Assembly (NCBI GenBank): GCA_964492545.1
Contig: CAZBKO010000014.1
Span: 1 to 33,886, forward strand
DNA length: 33,886 nt
DNA from: RGIG1934 sp964492545
GTDB taxonomy: Bacteria; Bacillota; Clostridia; Lachnospirales; Lachnospiraceae
Reading direction: 5' to 3'
This document shows, piece by piece, positions 32,107 through 33,886 of the stretch. The position numbers and the translations under genes were made by a program. How positions within the stretch are numbered: position 1 is the first letter of the stretch; every line of letters begins with the position of its first letter. The notes under the pieces are model-generated. The model saw only the letters and a program-made list of their open reading frames with translations, was not told the DNA's origin and did no database searches.

Positions 32107-33837
32107 ATGCCTGTAAGTAAAGCATATAACCGTAAAAAAGCATTTATATATGTGTGTGCAGTTATCCTTTTATTTATCACACTATCAGTGCGTGTTGTGT
32201 ATATAATGATATTTCGTTCAGAACATTATCTTGCTCAGGCCGAGAAGCTGCACGAAAGAGAAAGATATATTAAGGCTGCAAGAGGATTAATTCTTGATAG
32301 AAATGGCAATATTATAGCCACAAACAAAACAGTATGTACTGTTTCGGTAATAAATAGTCAGATTACTGATGCAGAGAAGGTTATTGATATCTTATCTACA
32401 GAATTGTCTATAAGTAAAGAAAAAATAACTGATAAGGTATTAAAGGTGAGTTCCAGGGAAAAAATAAAGTCCAATGTAGATAAAAAAGTAGGTGATAAAA
32501 TTAGAAGCTATAATCTTGATGGAGTCAAGGTTGATGAAGATTATAAAAGGTTATATCCGTTTAATGAGCTTGCATCAAAGGTGCTTGGCTTTACAGGGGC
32601 AGATAACCAGGGTATTGTAGGCCTTGAAGTGCAGTATGAAAAATATTTAAAAGGAACAGATGGACTGATACTTACAATGACAGATGCGAAGGGGGTGGAG
32701 CTTGATGAAATGGCAGAGCACCGGGTGGAACCTGTAGCTGGAAATAATCTGCTGACATCACTTGATTTGAATATTCAAAAATATGCCGTGCAGGCTGCAC
32801 AAAAGGTTTTGGAATCTAAACAGGCAAAAAGAGTGTCTATTATTGTGATGAACCCACAAAACGGAGAGATATATGCGATGGTCAATGTACCTGAATATGA
32901 CTTGAATAATCCATTTACATTAAATTATAGCTCAGACATAGAAAAGGATGATAAGAAATATCAGGATTTATTGAATAAAATGTGGAGAAACGAGAGTATA
33001 AATGATACCTACGAGCCGGGCTCAACCTTTAAAATAGTTACTGCCAGTGCAGGCCTTGAAGAAGGAGTGGTAACTCTTGATAGCCGGTTTTCGTGTCCGG
33101 GATATAAGATTGTGGATGACAGAAGAATCAGATGTCATAAAGCAGGGGGACACGGAGGCGAAACATTTTTGCAGGGAACAATGAATTCCTGTAATCCTGT
33201 TTTTATGGAGGTTGGTTTAAGACTGGGCGTCGACAATTACTATAAATATTTAGATAAGCTTGGTGTTTTGTACAAAACCGGTGTTGACTTGCCGGGAGAG
33301 GCCGGAACAATAATTCATAAAAAGAAAAATGTGGGCAATGTGGAGCTTGCAACCATGTCATTTGGACAGTCATTCCAAATTACACCACTCCAGCTTTTAA
33401 GGGCAGCGAGTGCAGTAGTAAATGGTGGAACCCTTATAACTCCACATTTTGGAGTAAGTGTAAGTGATGAAAATAATAAAAAAATTAAGAATTTTGAGTT
33501 TAAGAGTCTGACTGGTGCCATAAGTAAAAAGACAAGTGAAACTATGAAGATGGTTCTTGAAAAAGTAATCTCTGAGGGCACAGGAAAAAATGCTTATATT
33601 GAGGGATATGAAATTGGTGGAAAAACGGCCACATCAGAAAAGCTTCCAAGAGGTAATGGAAAATACATTTCTTCATTTATTGGATTTGCACCGGCATCAA
33701 ATCCGCAGGTAATTGCCATGTGTATTATTGATGAACCGGTGGGAATATATTATGGTGGAACTGTTGCAGCACCGGTAATAAGGGATATATATGAAAATAT
33801 TTTACCTTATCTTGGTATTGAAAAAACAAGAGGTTAG
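32107..33837 (+). CDS. class B penicillin-binding protein, second (SpoVD/FtsI type)
   Basis: A 576-residue transpeptidase, paralogous to the PBP upstream. A cytoplasmic tail (AYNRKKA), one membrane anchor (about 12-30, FIYVCAVILLFITLSVRVVY), the pedestal RGLILDRNGNIIATNKT and the catalytic domain: STFK at 306-309, SCN at 361-363 and, where KTG is expected, KTA at 506-508 (GGKTATSEK). No PASTA domain is present, unlike Bacillus SpoVD. The ATG directly follows a terminator-like T-run and its GAGG is seven bases upstream inside the stem. Tandem class B PBPs at this point of the dcw cluster commonly divide vegetative and spore-septum work, but which is which is not visible here. Confidence 0.93.
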   Translation: MPVSKAYNRKKAFIYVCAVILLFITLSVRVVYIMIFRSEHYLAQAEKLHERERYIKAARGLILDRNGNIIATNKTVCTVSVINSQITDAEKVIDILSTELSISKEKITDKVLKVSSREKIKSNVDKKVGDKIRSYNLDGVKVDEDYKRLYPFNELASKVLGFTGADNQGIVGLEVQYEKYLKGTDGLILTMTDAKGVELDEMAEHRVEPVAGNNLLTSLDLNIQKYAVQAAQKVLESKQAKRVSIIVMNPQNGEIYAMVNVPEYDLNNPFTLNYSSDIEKDDKKYQDLLNKMWRNESINDTYEPGSTFKIVTASAGLEEGVVTLDSRFSCPGYKIVDDRRIRCHKAGGHGGETFLQGTMNSCNPVFMEVGLRLGVDNYYKYLDKLGVLYKTGVDLPGEAGTIIHKKKNVGNVELATMSFGQSFQITPLQLLRAASAVVNGGTLITPHFGVSVSDENNKKIKNFEFKSLTGAISKKTSETMKMVLEKVISEGTGKNAYIEGYEIGGKTATSEKLPRGNGKYISSFIGFAPASNPQVIAMCIIDEPVGIYYGGTVAAPVIRDIYENILPYLGIEKTRG

Positions 33838-33886
33838 TGTAAAATTATAGTTGGCAAATAGAATAGGATATTTTGGTTATGTAAAC
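33838..33886 (+). other. window end, no supported gene
   Basis: The last 49 bases hold no ribosome binding site with a credible start. A TTG at 33851 is open to the edge over 12 codons but lacks a Shine-Dalgarno site; the next dcw gene may begin here or beyond. Confidence 0.5.

Noticed and set aside
33851..33886. Start of a next dcw gene at TTG 33851
   Set aside because: Only 12 open codons, no Shine-Dalgarno site, and no recognisable family start.

Overview
The window is low-GC Firmicutes chromosome. Gene order and protein style (DAP-type peptidoglycan genes, a PASTA kinase, a Spo0E-like small protein, dapF next to murE, RsgA before Rpe and thiamine pyrophosphokinase) suggest a gut-type Lachnospiraceae. 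That placement is inference from gene content; no marker was searched. Almost everything is on the + strand; only ychF is on the - strand.

Layout. 1-4438: the C-terminal part of a LacI-family regulator, then two adjacent but dissimilar bacterial dynamin-like GTPases, closed by a terminator. 4498-6263: a TepA/ClpP-like protein and the undecaprenyl-diphosphatase UppP. 6297-13979: FtsK/SpoIIIE, formate-THF ligase, DapF, MurE and FolD. 13988-22993: PriA, peptide deformylase, Met-tRNA formyltransferase, RsmB, RlmN, a PP2C phosphatase and a PASTA Ser/Thr kinase, a tightly packed run with several overlapping genes. 23003-25536: RsgA, Rpe and thiamine pyrophosphokinase, with a 346-nt insert of tandem repeats between rsgA and rpe. 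25624-26721: ychF on the opposite strand. 26904-27924: lgt and an overlapping small Spo0E-like gene. 28054-33837: the start of the division and cell wall (dcw) cluster: promoter, MraZ boxes, mraZ, rsmH, an ftsL-like gene and two class B penicillin-binding proteins.

The genes form recognisable teams. Cell wall: DapF, MurE, UppP, the PBPs and the PASTA kinase/phosphatase pair. One-carbon and formyl cycle: Fhs and FolD make 10-formyl-THF, Fmt uses it on Met-tRNA, and Def releases formate again. Translation and ribosome: RsmB, RlmN, RsgA, YchF.

The most unusual thing is a compact structured element found in three near-identical copies (4498-4601, 23881-23982, 24022-24223). Each has a 10-11 bp hairpin whose loop (GGAGCA) is complementary to a distal TGCTCC, a central hairpin, and a terminal GGAG that can serve as a Shine-Dalgarno site. 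The distal CTCC can pair either with the loop (pseudoknot) or with the Shine-Dalgarno GGAG, so the element looks like a translational switch. A diverged version with the same layout and compensatory base changes (GAAGCAT with ATGCTTC) precedes murE. I do not recognise it as a named RNA family.

Two assembly gaps are present: 100 Ns inside the third repeat copy and 10 Ns inside mraZ. In both cases the flanks fit together exactly if the gap holds no bases, so mraZ is probably intact in the organism.
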